From assembly GCF_009834225.1 (NCBI RefSeq), contig NZ_CP047176.1, positions 2,046,001 to 2,110,000 on the forward strand: 64,000 bases of DNA, in the 5' to 3' direction. How positions within the stretch are numbered: position 1 is the stretch's first letter; each line of letters opens with the position of its first letter. Position numbers and translations under genes: made by a program. Below the pieces are notes generated by a model. That model worked only from the letters and a program-made list of their open reading frames with translations. It made no database searches and was not told the DNA's origin. This DNA comes from Rathayibacter sp. VKM Ac-2759. Lineage in GTDB: Bacteria > Actinomycetota > Actinomycetes > Actinomycetales > Microbacteriaceae. Shown here piece by piece: positions 28,202-38,395 of the stretch.

Positions 28202-29314
28202 ATGCTGCTTCTCGAGACCTCCACCCCCGATCCCGTCGCCGCCACGATGTCGTTCTTCGACTCCGATGTCTTCTGGACCATCGTCCAGGTGCTGAGCATC
28301 GTCATCGGCGCCCTCGTCGTCCGTGTGATCGCGCACTTCGTGATCGGCCGCGTCGTCGACCAGGTCGTGTCCGGCGTCAAGAAGCGCCAGCGCGTCGAGG
28401 ACACACAGGCGATCGCGGCGTCGCCCCTGGCCGCCGTCCGCGTCGTGCAGCGCACGCGCACCCTCGGCTCGATCCTCAACAACATCTCGTCGATCCTGAT
28501 CGTGATCATCGCTCTCGTGATGCTCGTCGGCGCCATCAGCCCCGACCTCATCGGCTCGTTCGCCCTGCTCACCGCCGCGCTCGGCGCCGGGCTCGGCTTC
28601 GGCGCCCAGAACATCGTCAAGGACGTGCTGAACGGGCTGTTCATGGTGGCGGAGGACCAGCTCGGCGTCGGAGACGTCGTCGACACCGGCCAGGCCACGG
28701 GAGTCGTCGAGTCGGTGGGAGTCCGCATCACCCAGATCCGCGATGTGAACGGCACGCTGTGGTTCGTCCGCAACGGCGAGATCATCCGGGTCGGCAACAT
28801 GTCGCAGGGCTGGTCGCGGGTGATCATCGACCTCGCCGTGCCCTACGAGACCGATCTCGAGACGGTGCAGTCCTCGATCCTGCAGACCGCGAACGAGCTC
28901 GCGGCGAGCAGCCGGTGGCGCGCTCGCATCATCGACAAGCCCGAGCTGTGGGGGCTGGAGTCGATCGCGGACGACGCGCTCGTCGTCCGCCTGGTGCTGA
29001 AGACCCGGACGACGGCCAAGGACGACGTGGCCCGCGAGCTCAAGGTCCGCCTCAAGCGGGCGCTGGACGCGCTCGACGTGAAGCTGCCGTCGCTCTCCGC
29101 GGTCGTCCTCAGCGGCTTCGAGGGCGCGGCGAGCGTGGGAGGCGCCAAGGGCCCCCGCACGACCCCGTCGCCGACCGTCACCACCGAGCACGGCAAGCCG
29201 GTGCGACTCCCCCGGGCTCTGCGGAGGCAGAAGGACCCGCGGCCCGCGGACGCCGGCCCGCCACGGCCCGCGGACGGCGGCACGGACGCGCCGAAGCAGG
29301 GACCGCGCTCGTGA
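28202..29314 (+). CDS. mscS: MscS-family mechanosensitive channel
   Basis: A small-conductance channel that releases solutes on osmotic down-shock. The 370-residue protein has three N-terminal membrane segments (about residues 24-48, 90-112 and 118-135). The pore helix region reads LGAGLGFGAQNIVKD, matching the Gly/Ala pattern of TM3, followed by the beta domain and a cytoplasmic vestibule. The last 70 residues are a Pro/Arg/Gly-rich disordered tail. TAGCCT at 28187-28192 lies nine bases before ATG with no ribosome site, so the mRNA is nearly leaderless. Its stop overlaps the globin start. Confidence 0.93.
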   Translation: MLLLETSTPDPVAATMSFFDSDVFWTIVQVLSIVIGALVVRVIAHFVIGRVVDQVVSGVKKRQRVEDTQAIAASPLAAVRVVQRTRTLGSILNNISSILIVIIALVMLVGAISPDLIGSFALLTAALGAGLGFGAQNIVKDVLNGLFMVAEDQLGVGDVVDTGQATGVVESVGVRITQIRDVNGTLWFVRNGEIIRVGNMSQGWSRVIIDLAVPYETDLETVQSSILQTANELAASSRWRARIIDKPELWGLESIADDALVVRLVLKTRTTAKDDVARELKVRLKRALDALDVKLPSLSAVVLSGFEGAASVGGAKGPRTTPSPTVTTEHGKPVRLPRALRRQKDPRPADAGPPRPADGGTDAPKQGPRS

Positions 29315-29721
29315 CCGGCCTGCAGATCGGCGGGACGCCTCCGATGCGCAGCTTCTGGGAGCACCTCGGCGGCCGCCCGACCTTCGAGCGCCTCGTCCGC
29401 CGCTTCTACGAAGGGGTCCGCGAGGACGCGGTCCTCTGGCCGATGTACCCCGAGCACGACCTCGAGGGCGCGATCCAGCGGCTCACCGGCTTCCTGGAGC
29501 AGTACTGGGGCGGCCCGACCACCTACAGCCAGGAGCGCGGCCACCCGCGACTGCGGATGCGGCACCAGCCCTTCCACATCAACCCGGAGGCGCGCGACCA
29601 CTGGCTCCAGCACATGCGCACGGCGGTCGACGAGCTCGAGCTCTCGCCCGCCGACGACGCGATGCTCTGGGACTACCTCGAGCGCGCCGCCCACGCCATG
29701 GTGAACACCTTCGAGGAGTGA
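29311..29721 (+). CDS. glbO: Group II truncated hemoglobin
   Basis: An oxygen- or peroxide-reactive heme protein of 136 residues (GlbO type). Family blocks are LVRRFYEGV, LEQYWGGPTTYS and HPRLRMRHQPFHI; the proximal heme His lies in RMRHQPFHI. Translation probably starts at GTG 29311, which overlaps the mscS stop as GTGA; ATG 29344 is an alternative that loses 11 non-conserved residues. The overlap implies co-expression with the channel. Confidence 0.94.
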   Translation: MTGLQIGGTPPMRSFWEHLGGRPTFERLVRRFYEGVREDAVLWPMYPEHDLEGAIQRLTGFLEQYWGGPTTYSQERGHPRLRMRHQPFHINPEARDHWLQHMRTAVDELELSPADDAMLWDYLERAAHAMVNTFEE

Positions 29722-29742
29722 CGCGGTCCTTCTCCGGGCGAC

Positions 29743-30408
29743 TCAGGCCGGGGTGCGCACCAGCACGTGACCGCGCTTGGAGGTGAGCCGTCGCCACGGC
29801 CCGCTCTCGAGCAGGGCCACCGGATCGGCGGGATCGAGGAAGCCGAGCGCGAAGAGCGCGAAGGCGGCACCGGCGGGCACGTCCTCGAGACCGTCCAGCG
29901 GGCGGCCCCAGACCGAGGAGCGCACACGCGAGACGATCTGCTCGCCGGTCTCGGAGCCGACGGCCGCGGCGATCTCGTCGATCCCGTCGCGCGCCACCCG
30001 CTCGAGGAACGCCGGATCGACGGGCTCGCGCCGCAGCCAGCCGCCGCGGGGAGGCGCGATGCCGGCCCAGGCGCCCGCGGTCGCGTCGTCGCCGTCGGGC
30101 AGCGGCACCGGCTTGCCGTCGGCGCCTCCCGGCTCCCACTGCAGGCGGGCGAGCCGGTCCGAGAGCGCGCGGATGGGGACGACGCGGTCGAACGCGGCGG
30201 GCTCGTCGAGTGCGAACACCCGGAGGCCGAGCACCGTCGACGAGCGGTCGAGGATCCCGCGCGGCTGCAGGATCGCGGTGTAGGCGGCCAGGATCCGATC
30301 CTGTGCGAGCAGCCGGACGGCGCCGTCGTCGACTCGGGCGGACCTGCCGAGGAAGACCCGCAGATCGGACAGGCTGGGTGGATCTGCAAGCGAGAAGGAC
30401 GCACTCAT
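29743..30408 (-). CDS. Conserved hypothetical protein (221 aa)
   Basis: An unrecognised soluble protein of 221 residues without signal peptide or membrane segment. It starts MSASFSLADPPSLSDLRVF and has an even mix of helices, with Trp- and Pro-containing loops in the middle (about residues 90-135). There is no ribosome site; TTTATC ends six bases before ATG, which would fit a leaderless mRNA but is a poor -10. It is convergent with glbO and divergent from tesB. I think it is a lineage-specific Microbacteriaceae protein. Confidence 0.7.
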   Translation of the reverse strand: MSASFSLADPPSLSDLRVFLGRSARVDDGAVRLLAQDRILAAYTAILQPRGILDRSSTVLGLRVFALDEPAAFDRVVPIRALSDRLARLQWEPGGADGKPVPLPDGDDATAGAWAGIAPPRGGWLRREPVDPAFLERVARDGIDEIAAAVGSETGEQIVSRVRSSVWGRPLDGLEDVPAGAAFALFALGFLDPADPVALLESGPWRRLTSKRGHVLVRTPA

Positions 30409-30468
30409 CGCGTCGATAAACTTACCCCGAGGCCCGCCCTCCCGGCAGGTCGACACCCCGGAGGTACC

Positions 30469-31335
30469 GTGCCCGATCCCCTGTCCTCGTTCCTCGCCGC
30501 CCTCGATCTGACCGACACGGGGGCCCGCACCAGCGAGGACATCTTCACGGGCCCGTCGCAGTGGATGCCCGAGGGACGCGTCTTCGGTGGCCAGGTGCTC
30601 GCGCAGTCGCTGATCGCCGCCGGCCGCACCGTCGGCGACGACCACGGTGTCCACTCGATGCACGGCTACTTCCTCCGCCCCGGAGACGTGAGCCTGCCGA
30701 TCACGTTCTCGGTCGACCGGATCCACGACGGCCGGTCGTTCTGCACCCGGCGCACGCAGGCGTACCAGAACGGCGCGCCGATCCTCTCGATGATCGCGTC
30801 GTTCCAGACCGACGACGAGGGGCTCGACCACCAGACGCCGATGCCCGAGGGAGTCCCCGATCCGGAGTCGCTGCCCAGCACCGCCGAGGTGCTCGCGGGC
30901 GTCGACCACCCCGTCGGCAGCTTCTGGGCCACGCAGCGCCCATTCGACGTGCGGCATGTCGAGCAGCCCGTCTACCTCCGCGCCGACCCCGAGCGGGTCG
31001 CGCACCAGAGCGTGTGGATGCGCGCTCTGGGCCCCCTGCCCGACGACCCGATGCTGCACCGCGCGGCCCTCGCCTACGCGAGCGACTACACGATCCTCGA
31101 GTCGACGCTGCGCCGCCACGGTGCGGCCTGGATCACGCCGGGGCTGCGCATCGCGAGCCTCGACCACGCCATGTGGTGGCACCGCCCGGCCCGCGTCGAC
31201 GAGTGGCTTCTCTACGTGCAGGAGGCGCCGAGCGCCTCGGGCGGGCGCGGCCTGTCGCTGGGGCGCATCTACTCGCGCGACGGCGTCCTGGTCGCGAGCG
31301 TCGCCCAGGAGGGCATGGTGCGCGTCCCGCGGTGA
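30469..31335 (+). CDS. tesB: Acyl-CoA thioesterase II
   Basis: Hydrolyses medium and long-chain acyl-CoA to free fatty acid and CoA. The 288-residue double-hotdog protein is normal TesB length, with family blocks RVFGGQVLAQSLIAA (about 37-51), HSMHGYFLRPGD (about 62-73) and SLDHAMWWHRP. GTG 30469 follows GGAGG at ideal spacing. The gene ends at a 297-bp repeat array that separates it from a second, convergent thioesterase gene. Confidence 0.95.
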   Translation: MPDPLSSFLAALDLTDTGARTSEDIFTGPSQWMPEGRVFGGQVLAQSLIAAGRTVGDDHGVHSMHGYFLRPGDVSLPITFSVDRIHDGRSFCTRRTQAYQNGAPILSMIASFQTDDEGLDHQTPMPEGVPDPESLPSTAEVLAGVDHPVGSFWATQRPFDVRHVEQPVYLRADPERVAHQSVWMRALGPLPDDPMLHRAALAYASDYTILESTLRRHGAAWITPGLRIASLDHAMWWHRPARVDEWLLYVQEAPSASGGRGLSLGRIYSRDGVLVASVAQEGMVRVPR

Positions 31336-31358
31336 CCTGCGGCGTCCGGAGGATCTCG

Positions 31359-31610
31359 GGCTCGCAGAAGCGCACGGGGCTCGTCGATTGTCGGCTCGTC
31401 GAATGACGTTCGGCTCGTCGAATCGCGTTCGGCTCGTCGAGTCGCGTTCGGCTCGCAGAGAGCCGCGGATCCCACGAGCCGAAGCGGTCTCCGCGAGCCG
31501 GAGGTGCTGCGGCGGCCCGTCCGGCTCGGAGAAGCGCGCTCGGCTCGCCGGATCCGGTCGATCCAGCGAGCCGGACGGCATTCTTCGAGCCGGAGGGACG
31601 ACGAACGAGC
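31359..31610. repeat. Array of 19-bp GGCTCG repeats in both orientations
   Basis: Units approximating GGCTCGNNGAATNNCGTTC recur with 19-bp periodicity. Forward copies start at 31359, 31378, 31393 (after one 15-bp spacing), 31412, 31431 and 31450, then at 31523 and 31542. Reverse copies end at 31480 and 31499, then at 31572 and 31591, with a decayed one near 31610. Forward and reverse blocks can fold into hairpins, for example 31542-31572. The array fills the gap between the convergent genes tesB and the hotdog thioesterase. Because 19 is not a multiple of 3, it is not a peptide repeat. It may act as a two-way terminator. Confidence 0.85.
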
Positions 31611-31632
31611 GCCGGGCCCGGAGCGCGCCGGG

Positions 31633-32105
31633 TCAGCCGCGCTTCGAGAACGCGACGGGCTCGTCGACGTACGGCGCCCAGACGGCGCGGAGCTCCTCCG
31701 GGATGCGCTCGGGCCGCCCGGTCGCGGCGGTGACCATGACGAGCGTGGTCGCCGCCTTCGTGTAGAGCACGCGCGGAGCGACGCCGGCGGGCGAGTAGAG
31801 CTCGTAGCAGACCTCGAGGCTCGCCCCGCCGATGCGCCCGATCCACAGCTCGATGTCGAGCGGTGCGCGCATGTACGGGATCGGCGCCAGGTACTCGATC
31901 TCCTGCCGCGCGATGAGACTGATCGTGCGGGCGCCCGGTCTCGCGTCGAGCACCGCCGTCGCCATCCCGCCCGCCTCCGGGGAGTCGGGCGCCCAGAACG
32001 CCTGGATGCGCGCCTCCTCGAGCAGGCGCAGCATCTCGGCGTTGTTGACGTGCGCGTAGGCGTCGAAGTCCGACCAGCGCAGCGGGATGGCGACGTGCAG
32101 GCGCA

Positions 32106-32106
<1 letters not shown>
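31633..32106 (-). CDS. Hotdog-fold acyl-CoA thioesterase (4HBT type)
   Basis: A 157-residue thioesterase of the YbgC/FcbC type. The catalytic loop is RWSDFDAYAHVNNAEMLR at residues 10-27, with the usual Asp in the first turn and the HVNN motif. The substrate is unknown; relatives cleave short or aromatic acyl-CoAs. ATG 32106 overlaps the ettA stop as ATGA, so the two are translationally coupled, an arrangement I regard as lineage-conserved. Confidence 0.9.
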
Positions 32107-33788
<1,682 letters not shown>

Positions 33789-33966
33789 TTCAGTCCTCAA
33801 CCGCTCGTACGTTCTCGGTGCCCCGCTCTGGGCCGGGCAGGTCCCGTGGATCGGGAGGGCCTCGGCCGGATGACGCCGTGCGTCGACCGCCGTACCGCTC
33901 GATCGAGCGGCGGAGTCGATGGCCGGGGGCCCGTTCGAGGATACCGGCTGGGGGGCGCGGAGCGGG

Positions 33967-34464
33967 TCAGCCCTCGAGAGAGACGGTCTGGCCGATGAGG
34001 CAGGCGCCCGTCGCGATCGGAGCCGCGACGACGACGTGCACTCCCCCGCTCTTGGGTCCGTACTGGCCGATGAGGCAGGCGTCGGACATCTTGACCGACA
34101 CCTGGACGGAGTCGGCCTCGAGGCCGACCGAGGTCTCGTCGGCCGTCAGCTGCATCGACTCCTTCGCGAAGCCGTTCGCGACGAGTGCGTCCACGACGCT
34201 GCGCCCGGGGGCCGAGGCGTCGGAGCCGACGACACCGGTGACGACCTGCTCGAAGAACGCCCGGTTCTCCTCCGCGGTCCCCCCGGGGACGAGGGCGACG
34301 GGCGCGGGGGCGGCCTCGGAGGCACTGGGCTCGGCCGCCGCCGCCGTCGGCGGGACGGACGGCGCGGGAGCGTCGGGGCTCGTGCAGCCGGCGAGGAGGG
34401 CGACCGACCCGAGGACGAGCGCGCCCCGTGCGAGAGCGGCGCGCATCGTGGTCCGTGTCGTCAC
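33967..34464 (-). CDS. Putative lipoprotein (DUF6993-like)
   Basis: A 165-residue secreted protein. The signal peptide ends at a lipobox LLAGC (Cys at about residue 26), so it is probably anchored to the outer face of the membrane by a lipid. A Pro/Ala/Ser linker follows, then a globular domain with NRAFFEQVV, ADETSVGLEADSVQVSV and two Cys in DACLIGQ and GACLIGQ that could form a disulfide. GTG 34464 follows GGGAGGAG. I recall this domain as a Microbacteriaceae family with no known function. Confidence 0.82.
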   Translation of the reverse strand: MTTRTTMRAALARGALVLGSVALLAGCTSPDAPAPSVPPTAAAAEPSASEAAPAPVALVPGGTAEENRAFFEQVVTGVVGSDASAPGRSVVDALVANGFAKESMQLTADETSVGLEADSVQVSVKMSDACLIGQYGPKSGGVHVVVAAPIATGACLIGQTVSLEG

Positions 34465-34531
34465 TGGGCTCCTCCCGGCGGCAGCGGATCTCGTGCCGGA
34501 CACGCCGTCCGCGGACGCTCGCGAGCGGATC

Positions 34532-35050
34532 TCAGAACGGGGTGTCGACCGATTCTAACGACGGCTCCGCGAGCTCGAGGGCCGAGCCGGGAGCCACGGC
34601 TCCCCAGTCGCCGCCGGTCTCCGCGGCGGTCTCGGGAGGAGTGCTCTCGCTCCACGCGGGTGCGGCGGTCGGAGCGGCGGGAGACGACGCCCTGCCCACC
34701 GTCTTGCTGAGGCTGGTCGTGCCCCAGGCGAGGTCGTGTCCGATCCCGTCGGCGTTCACCGCGACATCGGTGCCCGTCTTGCCGCCCGCCTCCCACGCCC
34801 GGACGGTGAGCCGCCCGGTGACGATGATGCGGTCGCCGCGGGCCAGCGAGCCGAGCGCGTTGCCGGCGAGGGCGTTGAAGGCGTTCACGGTGTACCAGTT
34901 GGTCGCGCCGTCGACCCAGCGCTGGGCCGTGCGGTCGTAGCGCCGCTGGGTGGACGCCAGGCGGAAGGTGGTCATCGCCGTGCCGTTCGCCGTGTCGATG
35001 CTGCGCGGGTCGGTGCCGATGACTCCGATGACGGTCAGGGTGTCGGTCAT
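34532..35050 (-). CDS. ssb: Single-stranded DNA-binding protein, second (SsbB-like) type
   Basis: Binds single-stranded DNA in replication, repair or recombination. The OB fold covers residues 1-105 (TVIGVIGTDPR, TFRLAST, NWYTVNAFNALA). The C-terminal tail is only about 60 residues, is not Gly-rich, and ends SVDTPF instead of the DDxPF tip that recruits partner proteins. It is not beside rpsF/rplI, where the main actinobacterial ssb lies, so this is probably the auxiliary paralog. ATG 35050 follows GAGAGGA. It sits upstream of the lipoprotein and ettA on the same strand. Confidence 0.92.
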   Translation of the reverse strand: MTDTLTVIGVIGTDPRSIDTANGTAMTTFRLASTQRRYDRTAQRWVDGATNWYTVNAFNALAGNALGSLARGDRIIVTGRLTVRAWEAGGKTGTDVAVNADGIGHDLAWGTTSLSKTVGRASSPAAPTAAPAWSESTPPETAAETGGDWGAVAPGSALELAEPSLESVDTPF

Positions 35051-35148
35051 GGTCGTGTCCTCTCGTCGGTGATCGCGGTCGCGATCGGGCGGCGCCCGGC
35101 CGGAGGGGGCTGGTACCGGTCGGGCGCCGCGGGGACAGTGTCACGACG

Positions 35149-35181
35149 AACGGCCCGCCTCCGTGGGGAGTGCGGGCCGTT
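35149..35181 (-). terminator. Terminator hairpin after msrA
   Basis: AACGGCCCGC pairs with GCGGGCCGTT around a 13-base loop. Just beside it the 12-mer TTCTGGGGAGGA occurs twice (from 35180 and 35207), about 27 bp apart. The rest of the 171-bp gap is the presumed ssb promoter region. Confidence 0.78.
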
Positions 35182-35221
35182 CTGGGGAGGACGCGGTGCT
35201 GATCGCTTCTGGGGAGGAGCG

Positions 35222-35749
35222 CTAGGACGCGGTGATGTACTTCGAGTAGGACTTGCGGATCTTGTTCACCTTCGGCAGCGCGACGGCGAGGCAGTAGCCC
35301 TGGCCGGGGTTCTTGGCGAAGAAGTCCTGGTGGTAGTCCTCCGCCTCGAAGTAGACGCCCAGCGGCGAGATCTCGGTGACGATCGGGCCGTCCCACCACT
35401 CGGCGGCGCGGTCGCGGGCGGTCTCGAAGAGCTCCTTCTCCTCGTCGCTCGAGTAGTACATCGCCGAGCGGTACTGGGTGCCGACGTCGTTGCCCTGGCG
35501 GTTGAGCTGGCGCGGGTCGTGCAGCGTGAAGAAGACGTCGAGGACGACCGACTCGGGGATGACATCGGGGTCGAACGTCACGGCGACCGCCTCGGCGTGT
35601 CCGGTGCGGCCCGTGCAGACGGCCTCGTACGAGGGGTTCGGCGTGTCTCCGCCGGTGTAGCCGGAGACGACGTCGGTCACGCCGTCGAGGACGCGGTAGA
35701 CGGCGTCGAGACACCAGAAGCATCCTCCGGCGAGTACGAATGTGCGCAT
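35222..35749 (-). CDS. msrA: Peptide methionine sulfoxide reductase MsrA
   Basis: Reduces the S-epimer of methionine sulfoxide in oxidised proteins. The 175-residue protein has the GCFWC motif at residues 9-13 with catalytic C10, the EAVAVTFDP block near 55 and the C-terminal region with the recycling Cys (GYCLAVALPKV). ATG 35749 has only a distant AGGA. The gene is monocistronic, followed by a terminator. Confidence 0.96.
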   Translation of the reverse strand: MRTFVLAGGCFWCLDAVYRVLDGVTDVVSGYTGGDTPNPSYEAVCTGRTGHAEAVAVTFDPDVIPESVVLDVFFTLHDPRQLNRQGNDVGTQYRSAMYYSSDEEKELFETARDRAAEWWDGPIVTEISPLGVYFEAEDYHQDFFAKNPGQGYCLAVALPKVNKIRKSYSKYITAS

Positions 35750-35869
35750 TGCGTGTGACTCACTTCCTGTCGCAGCGACGCAGCCGGGGCGCCGGTCGCG
35801 TCACTCGAGTCAACACCCCGCGTCCCCTGCGCATTCCGCGCGGAGGAGGGCCTGGAATAGAGTCCACGG

Positions 35870-36874
35870 GTGAGCTATGACGCCGCCTCCGACCGCTACG
35901 ACCGCATGGACTACCGACGAGTGGGACGGAGCGGGCTGCAGCTGCCCGCCCTCTCGCTCGGACTGTGGCACAACTTCGGTTCCGACCGCCCCCTCGACAC
36001 CCAGCGCGCGATCCTGCGCCGCGCCTTCGACCTCGGGATCACGCACTTCGATCTCGCGAACAACTACGGCCCGCCGTACGGCGCGGCCGAGACCGCGTTC
36101 GGGCGGATCTTCGCCGAGGACTTCCGGCCCTACCGCGACGAGATCGTCCTCTCCTCCAAGGCGGGCTACGACATGTGGCCCGGCCCCTACGGCGACGGAG
36201 GCTCGCGCAAGTACCTGCTCTCCTCGCTCGATCAGAGCCTCCTGCGCCTCGGCGTCGACTACGTCGACGTCTTCTACTCGCACCGACCCGACCCCTCGAC
36301 CCCGATCGAGGAGACGATGGGCGCTCTCGCCTCCGCCGTCCAGCAGGGCAAGGCGCTCTACGTCGGCATCTCGAACTACGACCCGGAGCAGACCCGCGCC
36401 GCGCAGGCCGCCCTCGCCGCGACCGGCGTGCCGCTGCTGATCCACCAGCCCCGCTACTCCATGTTCGACCGGCACATCGAGGACGGCCTCTTCCCCGTCC
36501 TCGAGGAGGTCGGAGCGGGCTGCATCGTGTTCTCGCCGCTCGCTCAGGGCCTGCTCACCGACCGCTACCTCGACGGCAGCGTCCCGGAGGACTCGCGCGC
36601 CGCGACCTCGAGCTTCCTCTCCTCCGACCGCATCGACCAGGTCTACCTCGACCGCGTCCGGGGTCTCGCGGCGATCGCGCAGGACCGCGGGCAGTCGGTG
36701 GCCCAGCTCGCCCTGAGCTGGGTGCTGCGCACCCCCGCCGTCACGAGCGCGGTCATCGGGGCGTCCAGTGTCGGCCAGCTGGAGCAGAACGTCGCCGCCC
36801 TCGACGCGGGCCCCCTCAGCCCCGAGGAGATCGAGGCGATCGAGGAGTTCGCGGTGCACGGCACCGGCCTCTGA
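35870..36874 (+). CDS. Aldo/keto reductase, YghZ (L-glyceraldehyde 3-phosphate reductase) type
   Basis: An NADPH-dependent carbonyl reductase of 334 residues. It has the AKR tetrad region: D and Y in FDLANNYGPPYG (about 60-71), K in SSKAGYD (about 98) and H in VFYSHRPDP (about 139). The NNYGPPYGAAE block is typical of the AKR14/YghZ group that reduces methylglyoxal or L-glyceraldehyde 3-phosphate. GTG 35870 lies six bases after TAGAGT (35858-35863) and has no ribosome site, so the mRNA is probably leaderless. Confidence 0.92.
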   Translation: MSYDAASDRYDRMDYRRVGRSGLQLPALSLGLWHNFGSDRPLDTQRAILRRAFDLGITHFDLANNYGPPYGAAETAFGRIFAEDFRPYRDEIVLSSKAGYDMWPGPYGDGGSRKYLLSSLDQSLLRLGVDYVDVFYSHRPDPSTPIEETMGALASAVQQGKALYVGISNYDPEQTRAAQAALAATGVPLLIHQPRYSMFDRHIEDGLFPVLEEVGAGCIVFSPLAQGLLTDRYLDGSVPEDSRAATSSFLSSDRIDQVYLDRVRGLAAIAQDRGQSVAQLALSWVLRTPAVTSAVIGASSVGQLEQNVAALDAGPLSPEEIEAIEEFAVHGTGL

Positions 36875-36962
36875 GCCGGCCTCAGGGAATGTCGGTGGTC
36901 GCTCGTAGTCTGCGAAGGCACTCGGCCGCGGGGTGCGCCGAGCACTCGAGCAGGAGGTACCC

Positions 36963-37199
36963 ATGTCCCTGTCCACCTTGCACGCCACCCGCGTCCCGCC
37001 CACGCTGACCCGGGTGAACGGCCGCCTCTGGCGGGTCACCACGTCCTCCGGCGCGATCGTCGGCCACATCGAGCTGGTCGACGATCCGCGGGGCGAGAGA
37101 TTCCGCGCGCGGCTCCTGCGCGACGGGATGCCCTCCGGCGCCGAGATCGGCGAGTTCTGGAGCGTCGACGACGCGATCGAGGTCTTCCGCGTCGCCTGA
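36963..37199 (+). CDS. Small conserved hypothetical protein (78 aa)
   Basis: A 78-residue soluble protein with the look of a small beta-rich fold (LWRVTTSSGAIVGHIELVDD) and an acidic C-terminal helix. ATG 36963 follows AGGAGG. TAGTCT at 36906-36911 is a plausible -10 about 50 bp upstream. No function is recognised; it sits alone between the reductase and a membrane protein gene. Confidence 0.75.
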   Translation: MSLSTLHATRVPPTLTRVNGRLWRVTTSSGAIVGHIELVDDPRGERFRARLLRDGMPSGAEIGEFWSVDDAIEVFRVA

Positions 37200-37277
37200 G
37201 CCCCCGCTCCGCGCCGATCGTCCCGCGGTCGGCGCGGCACGCGGGCGCCCGAACCGGTGCGGGCTAACGTTCGGCTC

Positions 37278-38165
37278 ATGCAGTGGTGGAACGAGTTCGT
37301 GACCTGGATCCAGACGACCGACGGGCACCGGTCGGTGTTCCTCGCGGTCATCGTCCTGCTCGCCGTGGTGATCGGAGTGGTCGTGACGGCCGCGGTCTTC
37401 CGCGGCGCGATCGCGCGGCTGATCCGTCAGCAGGAGCACGAGCGCAAGAACGCGGTGATCGCGACCCTCATCGACGCCGCGGTCGACGCCTCCGCGTGGA
37501 ACGTGCTCACGCAGTCGGAGCGCATCATGAGCGACCGCGCGTCGGCGCAGGCCGAGACGCACCTCCGCCTGCTCCCGATCAAGGGCTCCGGAGTGGCGGC
37601 CAACTGGGCGGCGCACGAGCTCGCCGAGCTCAAGCACACGTCCTCGACCGGCGGCTACCAGACCCAGGCGAGCATCGGCGAGTTCCGCGACCGCCTCGTG
37701 CAGTGGCGCGACAAGCCGAACCGCGCCCGCAAGGCGTTCCTCGCCGATCTCGAGCGCTGGCGCTTCTCCGAGACCTCGCGCCCCGAGACCCCCGCGGCGC
37801 CCGGTGCGGACTCCTCCACGGCCGAGGCCGCCCCGGCGGCCCGCGTCGCCGCTCCGGCCGTGACCGCGCAGCCCGCCGCCTCGGCAGGCCCCGTGATCAT
37901 CGGCGGCTCCGACGACGCGACCGACACCTCCTACCAGCGCCCGTCGACGCCCACGATCGTCCTGCCGCCCGCGCCCACCGGCGCATCGCACGACGAAACG
38001 CGCCGACTTCTCGACGACGTGGACCGTCTCGAGGTTCCCTCGCGGGAGCGTCCCGTGGAGGAGCTGCCCCCGGTCGAGTCGGCGCCGGCGGCCTCGAACG
38101 ACGAGTCGCGCGAGGAGCCGACGGACCCGCCGCAGAGCGCCACCGCCCCGCGCAGCGCGGACTGA
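37278..38165 (+). CDS. Single-pass membrane protein with disordered C-terminus
   Basis: A 295-residue protein with one strong membrane segment (about residues 20-43), a Lys/Arg-rich juxtamembrane stretch, a helical soluble domain (about 55-160) and a long Pro/Ala/Glu-rich tail that looks disordered. No enzyme motif is seen. TAACGT at 37265-37270 is seven bases before ATG without a ribosome site, suggesting a leaderless mRNA. A strong terminator follows. It appears conserved in the family, but I cannot assign a role. Confidence 0.75.
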   Translation: MQWWNEFVTWIQTTDGHRSVFLAVIVLLAVVIGVVVTAAVFRGAIARLIRQQEHERKNAVIATLIDAAVDASAWNVLTQSERIMSDRASAQAETHLRLLPIKGSGVAANWAAHELAELKHTSSTGGYQTQASIGEFRDRLVQWRDKPNRARKAFLADLERWRFSETSRPETPAAPGADSSTAEAAPAARVAAPAVTAQPAASAGPVIIGGSDDATDTSYQRPSTPTIVLPPAPTGASHDETRRLLDDVDRLEVPSRERPVEELPPVESAPAASNDESREEPTDPPQSATAPRSAD

Positions 38166-38180
38166 CCGTCCCGGAACGCA

Positions 38181-38218
38181 GAGAAGGCCCCTACCGCTGG
38201 TGCGGTAGGGGCCTTCTC
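38181..38218. terminator. Strong bidirectional terminator
   Basis: A nearly perfect inverted repeat of 17 bp per arm (GAGAAGGCCCCTACCGC and its complement) lies between convergent genes ending at 38165 and 38247. Confidence 0.9.
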
Positions 38219-38246
38219 CGTGGTGCGGATGGTGCGGGTTGTACGC

Positions 38247-38357
38247 CTAGACGTGTGCATCGCGTGCACGCGCCACTCGGCCGACCAGCACGGCGAGGGG
38301 CGCCGCGACGATCGTCCACGCAACGGCGATTCCACCGAGGATGGCGAGGAGCAGCAT
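38247..38357 (-). CDS. 36-residue membrane peptide
   Basis: A short gene with an excellent ribosome site: GGAGG seven bases before ATG 38357. The peptide starts MLLLAILGGIAVAWTIVAAP and is hydrophobic through residue 26, then ends in the basic tail GRVARARDAHV. It is thus one membrane helix with a positively charged cytoplasmic end. A terminator lies just beyond the stop. The upstream region has lower GC than the surroundings and several repeats, as expected for a regulated promoter. A role in stress or membrane signalling is a guess. Confidence 0.72.
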   Translation of the reverse strand: MLLLAILGGIAVAWTIVAAPLAVLVGRVARARDAHV

Positions 38358-38395
38358 GGTCGTACCTCCGTTCCTTACGTCGTTGTAATTCCGGA

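Noticed and set aside
31359..31610. CRISPR array
   Set aside because: Repeats are 19 bp and contiguous, occur in both orientations, have no unique spacers, and no cas gene is present.
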